A program made the position numbers and the translations under genes. From CAZTDU01 sp050248795 (lineage in GTDB: Bacteria; Pseudomonadota; Gammaproteobacteria; Burkholderiales; SG8-39): a DNA stretch of 64,000 bases. The DNA lies in contig JBFWRS010000001.1 of NCBI GenBank assembly GCA_050248795.1, forward strand, positions 62,001-126,000, read 5' to 3'. Position 1 is the stretch's first letter, and each line of letters begins with the position of its first letter. The notes under the pieces are model-generated. The model was not told the DNA's origin. It ran no database searches and worked only from the letters and a program-made list of their open reading frames with translations. Below, piece by piece: positions 57,841-64,000 of the stretch.

Positions 57841-58307
57841 CGCCGGCTCTCCGGAGATAGGCGGTATTCGAATTCAGCCGAGGCCACCTCCGCGACGCCT
57901 GGCCGGCGCGCCTCAAAGCGCAGCCGGTAGATCCCTGGCGCACCGAGCGAGAAAAACCCGCCGAAGCTCGGCTGATTGGCGATCGCCATCGGCTCGAGCC
58001 GCTTGGTAGCCGACGGGCCGCCAAGCAGCGTCACCGTGGCGGTCACCTCGGCATCCGCGATGCGTTCACCCTTGGTGGCGTCGAACAGGGCAACCACCAG
58101 GTGGCTCGCACCCTTCGGCGCCGCGCCGCGATGCATTTCGCGCTCAGGGTGCTGCTCCGGATGGGCGAGCACCACCTCCGCCGGCACGACGCCGTAGTGG
58201 AATACGACGCCCGGCTTCGGCTGGCGCAGCGCGTGGGCCGGCTCGGCAGCAATGAGTGGGCCTGCGAAGAAGAGCGACACCAGCGAAACCAGAAACGCGG
58301 ACTTCAT
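57837..58307 (-). CDS. Secreted protein, predicted all-beta, possible copper-associated (156 aa)
   Basis: MKSAFLVSLVSLFFAGPLIA is a signal peptide. The mature protein has paired strands (VFHYGVVPAEVVLAHPEQHPE, HLVVALFDATKGERIADAEVTATVTLLGG, YRLRFEARRPGVAEVASAEFEYRL) like bacterial Ig-like or FixH-type periplasmic domains. Start 58307 was chosen over 58349 for the signal peptide. The 91-bp gap upstream shows no clear promoter, so it is probably transcribed from the FNR-box promoter of the next gene upstream. Confidence 0.75.
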   Translation of the reverse strand: MKSAFLVSLVSLFFAGPLIAAEPAHALRQPKPGVVFHYGVVPAEVVLAHPEQHPEREMHRGAAPKGASHLVVALFDATKGERIADAEVTATVTLLGGPSATKRLEPMAIANQPSFGGFFSLGAPGIYRLRFEARRPGVAEVASAEFEYRLSPESRR

Positions 58308-58398
58308 GTGGGTTCCCAATAAAAGTTGCCGATACTGCGTGAAACACACCGCCGGGCCTGCAATCAGCCGTTCGCGGCAGCAACCGCTTTGGGACCGC

Positions 58399-58800
58399 TC
58401 AGATCAGAATGCGCGCCGAGCGGGCGTAATAAGACGGGAAGACGGGTGGACCGTTAGGAGGGAGCGGAGCAGGGAGCGAAAAGGTTGCCGTGCGCCACAA
58501 GAGCGAAGCGCTCGCCAAGGGAACAGTAACCGGTGACTTTATGGCGGATGCAACCGCGCTTGCCGGGGCTGCGAGGCTTGGCGCCTCCACTGAGGCGCAG
58601 CACGGTTCCGGGTGTTCATGATGCGAGATCGCTCCCGCTGAGTGACCCGCGGCGACCAGACCCGATTTCGACGGGTTATCCTGATGCTGGTACACCTCGC
58701 AAATGGGGCGGGCGAGCGCTGTGGACAGCGCGAGGAGCGCCAACACGAAAACTCCCCATCTCGCTCGTTCCCGGATTAGAAGTTGCATTCCATCGCTCAT
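58399..58800 (-). CDS. Secreted protein with CCASV and C-terminal YYARSARIL motif (family member A)
   Basis: 133 aa from the ATG at 58800; MQLLIRERARWGVFVLALLALSTALA is a signal-anchor or signal peptide. The mature part has CEVYQHQD, a His cluster (HHEHPEPCCASVEAP), an Ala/Ser-rich stretch and the end FPSYYARSARILI. The lipoprotein at 18028 shares CCASV and the final YARSARIL, despite different middles. The ATG is 42 bp from the centre of a perfect FNR-type box, predicting a leaderless message. Leads a very long colinear gene run. Function unknown. Confidence 0.7.
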   Translation of the reverse strand: MSDGMQLLIRERARWGVFVLALLALSTALARPICEVYQHQDNPSKSGLVAAGHSAGAISHHEHPEPCCASVEAPSLAAPASAVASAIKSPVTVPLASASLLWRTATFSLPAPLPPNGPPVFPSYYARSARILI

Positions 58801-58835
58801 TACACAGTAGCTTCGCCTATTTCCAAGGCGGGGAT

Positions 58836-58849
58836 TTGATCTTGATCAA
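58836..58849. promoter_or_regulatory. Perfect FNR/ANR box at the head of the 58-38 kb run
   Basis: TTGATCTTGATCAA, exact consensus. Centre 58842.5; a minus-strand -10 TACTGT lies at 58809-58804 and the predicted start is within a few bases of the ATG at 58800. On the other side the DUF-like membrane gene ends at 58850, so only leftward transcription is sensible. Confidence 0.7.
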
Positions 58850-59302
58850 TCACTGTAGCCTACCGCGTCCCGCGCCCCTTAGCAGCAGAAGCGTAAGCCC
58901 CGGTACGATCAACCATTGAAGGAGGGGCGCGACCCCTATGCCCAGCAGCTGTGGCATTGAGGGAGAATAAGCCCACGAGCCGCGGATGGAAACGTTTAGC
59001 CACTCACTGAACGCGGTGTAGGCCATTCCGGCGACAATACCGGCGCCAAGGCCGAGCCCCGGCCGTTCAATGGGCCACCGGCCGTTGCGCGCAACGAGCG
59101 CCGCTACGAGGTAGGTACCCGTCGCGATGACGACATCGCCGCCGGTGCAATGCCCCACCGCAAAGGCGATCGTCGCGAGATCGCCCTCCTCGTAGATCGT
59201 ATAGAGCGGAAGCTGCCCGATCTCCCAGACGAGATTCAGCAGTGCCGAAAGCGCGAGCCACTGTATGGAGACCCAAAACACCCTAAGCTGACTTCTCGGC
59301 AA
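58850..59302 (-). CDS. Multi-pass membrane protein of unknown function (150 aa)
   Basis: Four helices: IQWLALSALLNLVWEIGQLPLY, GGDVVIATGTYLVAALVA, GLGAGIVAGMAYTAFSEWLN, GIGVAPLLQWLIVPGLTLLLL. Polar residues within helices (NLVWEIGQLP, CTGGDVV) may be functional. Overlaps the cueR 3' end by 20 bp and is likely transcribed with cueR. No family recognised with confidence. Confidence 0.75.
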   Translation of the reverse strand: MPRSQLRVFWVSIQWLALSALLNLVWEIGQLPLYTIYEEGDLATIAFAVGHCTGGDVVIATGTYLVAALVARNGRWPIERPGLGLGAGIVAGMAYTAFSEWLNVSIRGSWAYSPSMPQLLGIGVAPLLQWLIVPGLTLLLLRGAGRGRLQ

Positions 59303-59729
59303 GCTCTTCGAGGATCGGGCAGTCCGGGCGGTGATCGCCGTGACAATGCTTCGCCAGGTACTCGAGCGTGTCCACCATGGACTTCAGCTCTTCCACCTTG
59401 GCCTTCAGCTCGTCGATATGCTTGCCGGCGATCCTCTTGACCGATGCGCTGGAGCGGGACTTGTTCTGCCACAGGCTTAGCAGCTCCTTTATGTCGTCCA
59501 TTGAGAAGCCCAGCGCCCGGGCGCGCCGGATGAAGCGCAGCACGTGCACATCGTTCGGACCGTAGACGCGATAGTTCGCGAACGTGCGGGCCACCTTGGG
59601 CAGCAGGCCGATCGACTCATAGTGGCGAATCATCTTCACCGAGACGCCGCTCTCCTTCGAGGCGCGGCCGATGTCCATCAAGCCACGTTCAATAGCCTCC
59701 GCATGCTCGAGGGTCTCCATTCTTCCCAT
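59283..59729 (-). CDS. cueR: Copper-responsive MerR-family regulator CueR
   Basis: 148 aa. Winged-helix domain (MDIGRASKESGVSVKMIRHYESIGLLP), coiled-coil dimer helix, and metal loop HCHGDHRPDCPILEEL with the two Cys spaced as in CueR. Activates promoters with 19-bp spacers such as those at 5619 and 61896. Start could be 59729 or MDIGRASKE at 59678; the extra 17 residues have no counterpart in CueR. Directly downstream of copA. Confidence 0.9.
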   Translation of the reverse strand: MGRMETLEHAEAIERGLMDIGRASKESGVSVKMIRHYESIGLLPKVARTFANYRVYGPNDVHVLRFIRRARALGFSMDDIKELLSLWQNKSRSSASVKRIAGKHIDELKAKVEELKSMVDTLEYLAKHCHGDHRPDCPILEELAEKSA

Positions 59730-59730
59730 T

Positions 59731-61887
59731 TCAGCTCTCCGGCTTCCAGCGTTTCAGCAGAAGCGTGTTCGCCACCACGCTTACACTCGACAGCGCCATG
59801 GCGGCTCCGGCAAGCACCGGGCTCAGGATACCGAATGCGGCGAGCGGGATACCGACCACGTTGTAGACGAACGCCCAGAAAAGATTCTGGCGGATCTTCG
59901 CGTAAGTGCGCCGCGAAATGTCGACGGCGGCGGCCACAAGTCGCGGGTCGGAGCGCATGAGGGTTACGCCCGCCGCGTGCATCGCGACGTCGGTTCCGCT
60001 CCCCATCGCAATGCCGAGGTCCGCGGCGGCCAGGGCGGGCGCGTCGTTCACGCCATCGCCGACCATCGCCACCCGGCGATCCGCGGTGCGAAGCTCGACT
60101 ATGGCGCTGGCCTTGTCTGCGGGGAGGATTTCGGCGCGGACATCGTCGATGCCGAGGCGGCGGCCGACGGCCTGCGCCGCCGCGCGGTTGTCTCCGGTCA
60201 GCATCACCGTTCGCACGCCGCGTTCCCGAAGCTGGCTGATCGCTTCCTCGGCCTCCGGGCGGACCTGGTCGCCGAAGGCCATGGCAGCCAGAACGGCCGG
60301 CGTACCCGTGACGTCGGCCAGCCAGGAAACCGTCATGCCCTGCGCTTCCAGCTCGGCTGCCTTCGCCGCAAGCGGCGAGAGCTCAACGTTCAGCTCGCGC
60401 ATCCAGCGGCCGGAGCCGATCACCAGGCGCTTGCCTTCGACCGAAGCTTCCATGCCCCGTCCGGGAATGGCCCTGGCGGCTCCCACGCTCGGCAGTTCGA
60501 GGCCTTGCGCGGCGCTTAGCACGGCTTTCGCCAAGGGGTGCTCGCTGCCCGCCTGAACAGCGGCGGCCCATGCCAGTGCGACGGCGCGCTCCACGCCGGA
60601 GGGCTCGAATGCCGCCAGGACGGGCTTACCGACGGTAAGGGTCCCGGTCTTGTCGAATGCCACGGTGGCTACGGCGTGGGCCGTCTCAAGCGCCTCCGCG
60701 TCCTTGATGAGAATGCCGTACTTGGCCGCCACCCCGGTACCCGCCATGATGGCGGTAGGCGTCGCGAGGCCGAGCGCGCACGGGCAGGCGATCACGAGCA
60801 CCGCCACCGCGTTCAACAGAGCCTGCTCCCAGTTTCCGGTGGCGACCCCCCAGCCGAGCACCGTGGCGAGCGCGATGCCGAGCACCACAGGAACGAAGAC
60901 CGCGCTCACGCGATCCACCAGGCGCTGAATGGGAGCCTTTTTCGCCTGGGCGTTCTCGACAAGCTCGATGATCTTCGCGAGCGTGGACTGTGCGCCAACG
61001 GCGGTGACCCGCACAGTCAGAACGCCGTCGGCGTTGACGGCGCCTCCCGTGACCGGATCGCCGGGCGCCTTGGCGACCGGCAAGGACTCGCCGGTCAGCA
61101 TGGATTCGTCCGCGTGGCTTCGGCCCTCGACTACCATGCCGTCCGCCGGAATCCGTTCACCAGGCCGGACCACTACCCTGTCTTCGAGCACCAGGGCCGA
61201 CGCCGCAATCTCCACTTCCGTCCCGGCTCTCAGCACACGCGCCGTATCCGGCCGCAGCGATTGGAGCGCCCGGATTGCCTCGGTCGTCTGCCGCTTGGCG
61301 CGTCCTTCGAGCCACTTGCCAAGCAGCACAAGCGTGATCACCGCCGCCGACGCCTCGAAGTAAAGGTGCGGCTCGTGCCCCCAGTGGCGCGCCAGCATGT
61401 AGACCGAAAGGCCGTAGGCCGCGCTCGTTCCCAAGGCGACCAGAAGGTCCATGTTCCCCGTGCGGGCGCGCACAGCCTTCCAGCCCGCCTTGTAGAAACG
61501 CGCGCCTAGCCAGAACTGAACCGGCGTGGCGAGGAGGAACTGGAGCCACCCCGGCAGCATCCAGTCGGAGCCGAACGCGCCGCCAGCCATCGGGGCCAGC
61601 AGCGGCACCGTGAGCGCCGCCGCAATGGCAACCGGCCACCAGCTCCTGTCCTTCGCCGGCTTCGGCGCAGCAACTAGGCGCGCCTCATAGCCAGCGTCCC
61701 GCACGGCGGCGACAAGCGAATCCGGCGACGCGCCTTCCGCGAAGCTAACCGTGGCGGTCTCGGTGGCAAGGTTCACTTCGGCGCTACCTACACCCGGGAC
61801 CCGCTTGAGCGCCTTCTCGACCCGCGCGACGCAGGACGCGCACGTCATGCCTTCGATCGGCAGCTTGATCAGATGGGCTGTTTTCAT
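59731..61887 (-). CDS. copA: Cu(I)-exporting P1B-ATPase CopA
   Basis: 718 aa. One N-terminal HMA domain (EGMTCASCVARVEKALKRVPG), eight helices, transmembrane ACPCALGLATP, DKTGTLTVGKP, SEHPLAKA, GDGVNDAPALAAAD, and late-helix YNVVGIPLAA and MALSSVSVVANTLLL: the P1B-1 copper set. Exports cytosolic Cu(I). Two bases before cueR and divergent from copZ, forming a classic copA-cueR/copZ module. It differs from the other two ATPases in the window, being the standard form. Confidence 0.95.
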   Translation of the reverse strand: MKTAHLIKLPIEGMTCASCVARVEKALKRVPGVGSAEVNLATETATVSFAEGASPDSLVAAVRDAGYEARLVAAPKPAKDRSWWPVAIAAALTVPLLAPMAGGAFGSDWMLPGWLQFLLATPVQFWLGARFYKAGWKAVRARTGNMDLLVALGTSAAYGLSVYMLARHWGHEPHLYFEASAAVITLVLLGKWLEGRAKRQTTEAIRALQSLRPDTARVLRAGTEVEIAASALVLEDRVVVRPGERIPADGMVVEGRSHADESMLTGESLPVAKAPGDPVTGGAVNADGVLTVRVTAVGAQSTLAKIIELVENAQAKKAPIQRLVDRVSAVFVPVVLGIALATVLGWGVATGNWEQALLNAVAVLVIACPCALGLATPTAIMAGTGVAAKYGILIKDAEALETAHAVATVAFDKTGTLTVGKPVLAAFEPSGVERAVALAWAAAVQAGSEHPLAKAVLSAAQGLELPSVGAARAIPGRGMEASVEGKRLVIGSGRWMRELNVELSPLAAKAAELEAQGMTVSWLADVTGTPAVLAAMAFGDQVRPEAEEAISQLRERGVRTVMLTGDNRAAAQAVGRRLGIDDVRAEILPADKASAIVELRTADRRVAMVGDGVNDAPALAAADLGIAMGSGTDVAMHAAGVTLMRSDPRLVAAAVDISRRTYAKIRQNLFWAFVYNVVGIPLAAFGILSPVLAGAAMALSSVSVVANTLLLKRWKPES

Positions 61888-61895
61888 GGTGCGGC

Positions 61896-61961
61896 AGCCT
61901 AAACCCTACCCTTATGGGAGGGTCAAGCGCTTGACCTTACCACCGTGGGAGGCTGAATCCT
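61896..61961. promoter_or_regulatory. Divergent CueR-type promoters for copA and copZ
   Basis: Back-to-back -35 elements form the palindrome GGTCAAGCGCTTGACC (61921-61936). Leftward: TTGACC, 19-bp spacer, -10 TAGGCT (61901-61896) for copA. Rightward: TTGACC, 19-bp spacer, AATCCT (61956-61961) for copZ. Both spacers carry CCC/GGG dyads as at the first copZ. The 19-bp spacing in both directions strongly indicates MerR-family control. Confidence 0.85.
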
Positions 61962-62001
61962 CGCGTCATGCCCGACTGGGCAGCCAACTGAAGGAGACAA
62001 C

Positions 62002-62205
62002 ATGTACCAGTTCAACGTACCCGATATGACGTGCGGCCACTGCGTCAGCACGATTACCAAGGCGGTGAAGTCGGAGGACCCCAAGGCGAAGGTCGAGATC
62101 CACCTGGGCCAGCACCTGGTCAAGATCGAGTCTGCGCTTTCCCAGGACGAGATCGCCCAGCAGATCGCCGAAGCCGGCTACACGCCGACCGCGGTGGCGG
62201 CATAA
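62002..62205 (+). CDS. copZ: Copper chaperone CopZ (second copy)
   Basis: 67 aa, single HMA domain: MYQFNVPDMTCGHCVSTITKAVKS, ending IAEAGYTPTAVAA. CxxC at residues 11-14. AAGGAG ribosome site upstream. It lacks the CCC tail of the copy at 5330. Binds Cu(I) and passes it to CopA or CueR. Followed by a strong hairpin before the convergent AlkB-like gene. Confidence 0.95.
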   Translation: MYQFNVPDMTCGHCVSTITKAVKSEDPKAKVEIHLGQHLVKIESALSQDEIAQQIAEAGYTPTAVAA

Positions 62206-62213
62206 CTCAGCAA

Positions 62214-62244
62214 GCCGGGCGCCGGCTTGCGCGCGGCGCCCGGC
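62214..62244. terminator. Bidirectional hairpin between copZ and the AlkB-like gene
   Basis: GCCGGGCGCC (62214-62223) pairs with GGCGCCCGGC (62235-62244) around an 11-base loop, placed exactly between two convergent stop codons. No T-tract, but the position and stem strength fit a shared terminator in high-GC DNA. Confidence 0.65.
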
Positions 62245-62246
62245 CG

Positions 62247-63323
62247 CTAGCTGCAACGCTGCCCGAGCAGCTCCGCCGGCAGCTCCCTCCCCGCCTTTCT
62301 GGACGCCTCCACGGCGTCGAGCCGACGATCCATCAGCCGCCGCCAGAGCGGCGGCACGAGCGCCACGATAAACATCGTGAAGTAGCTCGCCGGCAGTCGC
62401 GGCGCGCCGTACATGGCGTGCAGTTCGTAATACGGCACCCGCGGACGAATATGATGGTCGCTGTGGAACGTGTTGTTGAAGGTAAGGCAGTTCGTGATCC
62501 AGCAATGGTGCGCCCAGGCGTGCTGCGGACCGGGCTCCTCGCCCTCGCGCCTCACCAGGCCATAGTGATGCACATAGGTGATGACTTCGAAGCAGTACAC
62601 CGCGAATAGCGCCTGTCCAACGAAAAGCACAAGCGCCTCCCAGCCCAGCATGGCGAAGGCTAGCGCTAGGCCGGTGGCCAGCCCGTAGTCCTGGAGCATG
62701 CGGTTATGCCACCACGGCTCCCCGCTGCGCCGCAGGCGCGGCCTCTCAACCGCCCAGGCATTCCGCAGGCCTTGCAGGAAGTCCGTGGGCGCGAACCAGA
62801 ACACTGAGCGTCCGCGCGGCGCTGTTTCGCCGGCCGCGACGTCGCCGACTGTCGCGTGGTGGTGCAGGTGCTCTACGTACATGTGGCCATACAGGCAGAA
62901 TGCCGACATCACTCGCCCCAGCGCCACGTCGCCTGATGAATATCGGTGCATCAGCTCATGGGCTGTGCAGATGCCCACGGCGCTCCCAATTCCCACGCTT
63001 ACGATCAGCCACGCCATGGTTCCCGCACTGATCTCGGTATTGGCCACATAGGCGGCCGCCCATAGCAACGTGGCGACCCATACGACGGCGTAGATCCGTG
63101 GGAGCCATTCCAGGTAGGTGACACGCCACGCCGAGCGCTGCAGGCCGAGGACGGGCAGCGATCGGTCCTCTCCAATCACGAGCCCAAGGATGGGAAATAT
63201 GCCGAACACGATCAACGGCGCGAGCCATGGCATGTCCGCGGCCACGCCGAGCGGCGTGAGCAGCGGCATGCCGAGGGCAAGTGAATAGCCCGCGAGCTTG
63301 ACGCTGGCATTCTCCACGATCAT
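62247..63323 (-). CDS. AlkB-type membrane di-iron hydroxylase (alkane 1-monooxygenase family)
   Basis: 358 aa, about six helices. His motifs HELMHR, EHLHHHATVG and FHSDHHIRP, plus ITYVHHYGLVRREGE, correspond to the AlkB set (HELxHK, EHxxGHHxxV, RHSDHHA, NYxEHYGL) with several substitutions: for instance NNTFHSDHH in place of LQRHSDHH. It therefore belongs to the AlkB/fatty acid desaturase-like superfamily; oxidation of an alkane or fatty chain is likely but the substrate is open. No rubredoxin gene is adjacent. The ATG overlaps the LuxR-type regulator stop (ATGA), so that regulator probably controls it. Confidence 0.85.
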   Translation of the reverse strand: MIVENASVKLAGYSLALGMPLLTPLGVAADMPWLAPLIVFGIFPILGLVIGEDRSLPVLGLQRSAWRVTYLEWLPRIYAVVWVATLLWAAAYVANTEISAGTMAWLIVSVGIGSAVGICTAHELMHRYSSGDVALGRVMSAFCLYGHMYVEHLHHHATVGDVAAGETAPRGRSVFWFAPTDFLQGLRNAWAVERPRLRRSGEPWWHNRMLQDYGLATGLALAFAMLGWEALVLFVGQALFAVYCFEVITYVHHYGLVRREGEEPGPQHAWAHHCWITNCLTFNNTFHSDHHIRPRVPYYELHAMYGAPRLPASYFTMFIVALVPPLWRRLMDRRLDAVEASRKAGRELPAELLGQRCS

Positions 63324-64000
63324 GAGCGCTTGATCAGCCCGAGCTCGAGCGCCTTCTCCACCGCTAGGCGCTTGTTAGGGGCCTCGAGTTTCCTCGTCAG
63401 CCGCTCGTAGCGGGACTTCACCCGCGATACCGTCACGCCCAGCTCGCGCGCCGCCTCCTCCGCCGTCGCTTGCTCGTGCGCCTTGGCGAGCAGGTCCAGA
63501 TCGAGCTCGTCGAGCTCCAGATCCTCGAGGCTCGTCTCTCGGAGCTTCGCGTCCCACCATTCCAACAGCTCGAGCGAGAACGCCCGCATAAGGCTGCGAT
63601 GCTTGGCCAGGCATTCGCGCGCATGGTCCGGGCCTTCGCTCGTGCCGAGGTACAGAACACCGATGCGCACGGTGAAGGCACTGTGCGCCGGCACGACGAT
63701 ACCGGACCGAAACCCATATTCGGCCGCCATCGCCATCATCCGCTCCTGCCCTGCGCTGCTAAGCCCGATGTCGGACGCGAGGACGGGGTTAGCGTTCTTC
63801 AGCGCGTAGTCGATGAATGGATCGATCGCGTACCACTTGTTGCCGTTATAGAGGTAGCACCATTCCGGCACGCAACCCACGAGGTAGCGGTAATTCTCGC
63901 GCTCGCCGGTGCGGAAGAATGCGCCGAACACGAACGCCTGCAGTCCGAAGTACTCGACGATCTGCCTCGCCGCCGCCTCTACCTCTGCTTCGGTCTCGTA
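63320..64000 (-). CDS. LuxR-type transcriptional regulator, 5' end outside window
   Basis: 227 residues visible; the frame is open to the window edge, so the start lies beyond 64000. Residues up to about 170 match an autoinducer-binding-like domain (WYAIDPFIDYALKNANPVL, YGFRSGIVVPAHS), and the C-terminal helix-turn-helix reads ATAEEAARELGVTVSRVKSRYERLTRKL. An in-frame GTG at 63931 would truncate the sensor domain. No luxI-like synthase is present, so it may be a LuxR solo. Coupled to the AlkB-like gene. Confidence 0.85.
   Translation of the reverse strand, partial: YETEAEVEAAARQIVEYFGLQAFVFGAFFRTGERENYRYLVGCVPEWCYLYNGNKWYAIDPFIDYALKNANPVLASDIGLSSAGQERMMAMAAEYGFRSGIVVPAHSAFTVRIGVLYLGTSEGPDHARECLAKHRSLMRAFSLELLEWWDAKLRETSLEDLELDELDLDLLAKAHEQATAEEAARELGVTVSRVKSRYERLTRKLEAPNKRLAVEKALELGLIKRS

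Overview
The window is about two thirds G+C and almost completely coding. Gene style and content (mer and cop metal resistance, Rieske protein, AlkB-like enzyme, LuxR-type regulator, FNR-type operators) suggest a beta-proteobacterium or close relative. This is inference: there is no rRNA, tRNA or housekeeping marker here to place it. No integrase, transposase, tRNA or CRISPR was seen, so any island boundary lies outside.

Layout. (1) 1-5250, minus strand: an FtsH-led run (membrane AAA protease, 42-aa membrane peptide, secreted protein, small lipoprotein) followed by an NfeD-like protein, a frameshifted HlyD-type adaptor and a double-ATPase ABC exporter subunit cut by the window edge. (2) 5330-9129: metal genes: a copper chaperone, a Csp-type copper-storage protein, and a mer operon (merR divergent from merT, merP, a GDCCVxC protein and a MerA-like flavoenzyme). 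(3) 9217-15667: membrane and redox functions (CBS protein, frameshifted VKOR/SPW protein, SDR, cytochrome c, DUF305, lipoprotein, TVP38 protein, NhaA). (4) 15672-37960: a dense carbon and energy block: GlgC with a tandem duplication, YVTN propeller, phosphohexomutase, PGK, cardiolipin synthase-like protein, universal stress proteins (USPs), alcohol dehydrogenase, lactate permease, PEP synthase, lactate dehydrogenase, pyruvate kinase, PfkB, a HAD-GH65 fusion, an archaeal-type GAPDH and PPK2. (5) 38340-58800: a very long minus-strand run with start/stop overlaps: Met-rich protein, glycogen phosphorylase, two heavy-metal ATPases, small DUF proteins, M48 protease, CBS-BON, Rieske, DUF302, PRPP synthase-like, thymidine/AMP phosphorylase-like, MBL/beta-CASP, methyltransferase, lycopene-cyclase-domain protein, UbiB/ABC1 kinase and secreted proteins. 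(6) 58850-62205: a cueR-copA-copZ copper module with a divergent promoter. (7) 62247-64000: an AlkB-type di-iron enzyme overlapping a LuxR-type regulator that runs off the end.

How it fits together. Several FNR/ANR-type boxes (TTGAT-N4-ATCAA or one- to two-base variants) sit in front of ftsH, between the phosphohexomutase and a small lipoprotein, before ppsA, before a small Cys-rich ORF, and before a secreted protein heading the 58-38 kb run. The inferred picture is an oxygen-limitation programme: glycogen or disaccharide phosphorolysis, lower glycolysis, pyruvate/PEP exchange, lactate and alcohol metabolism, together with USPs, protease quality control, metal efflux and polyphosphate use. 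Steps not seen are phosphoglucose isomerase, aldolase, triose-phosphate isomerase, phosphoglycerate mutase and enolase, so the set must lean on host enzymes.

Most novel-looking items: two small secreted proteins sharing a CCASV motif and an (F/Y)YARSARIL C-terminus, both placed next to FNR boxes; box-to-start geometry that predicts leaderless mRNAs; an identical 333-bp in-frame duplication at the start of glgC; a P-type ATPase with CPD in place of CPC and no CxxC; and a copA ORF fused to an upstream membrane protein.
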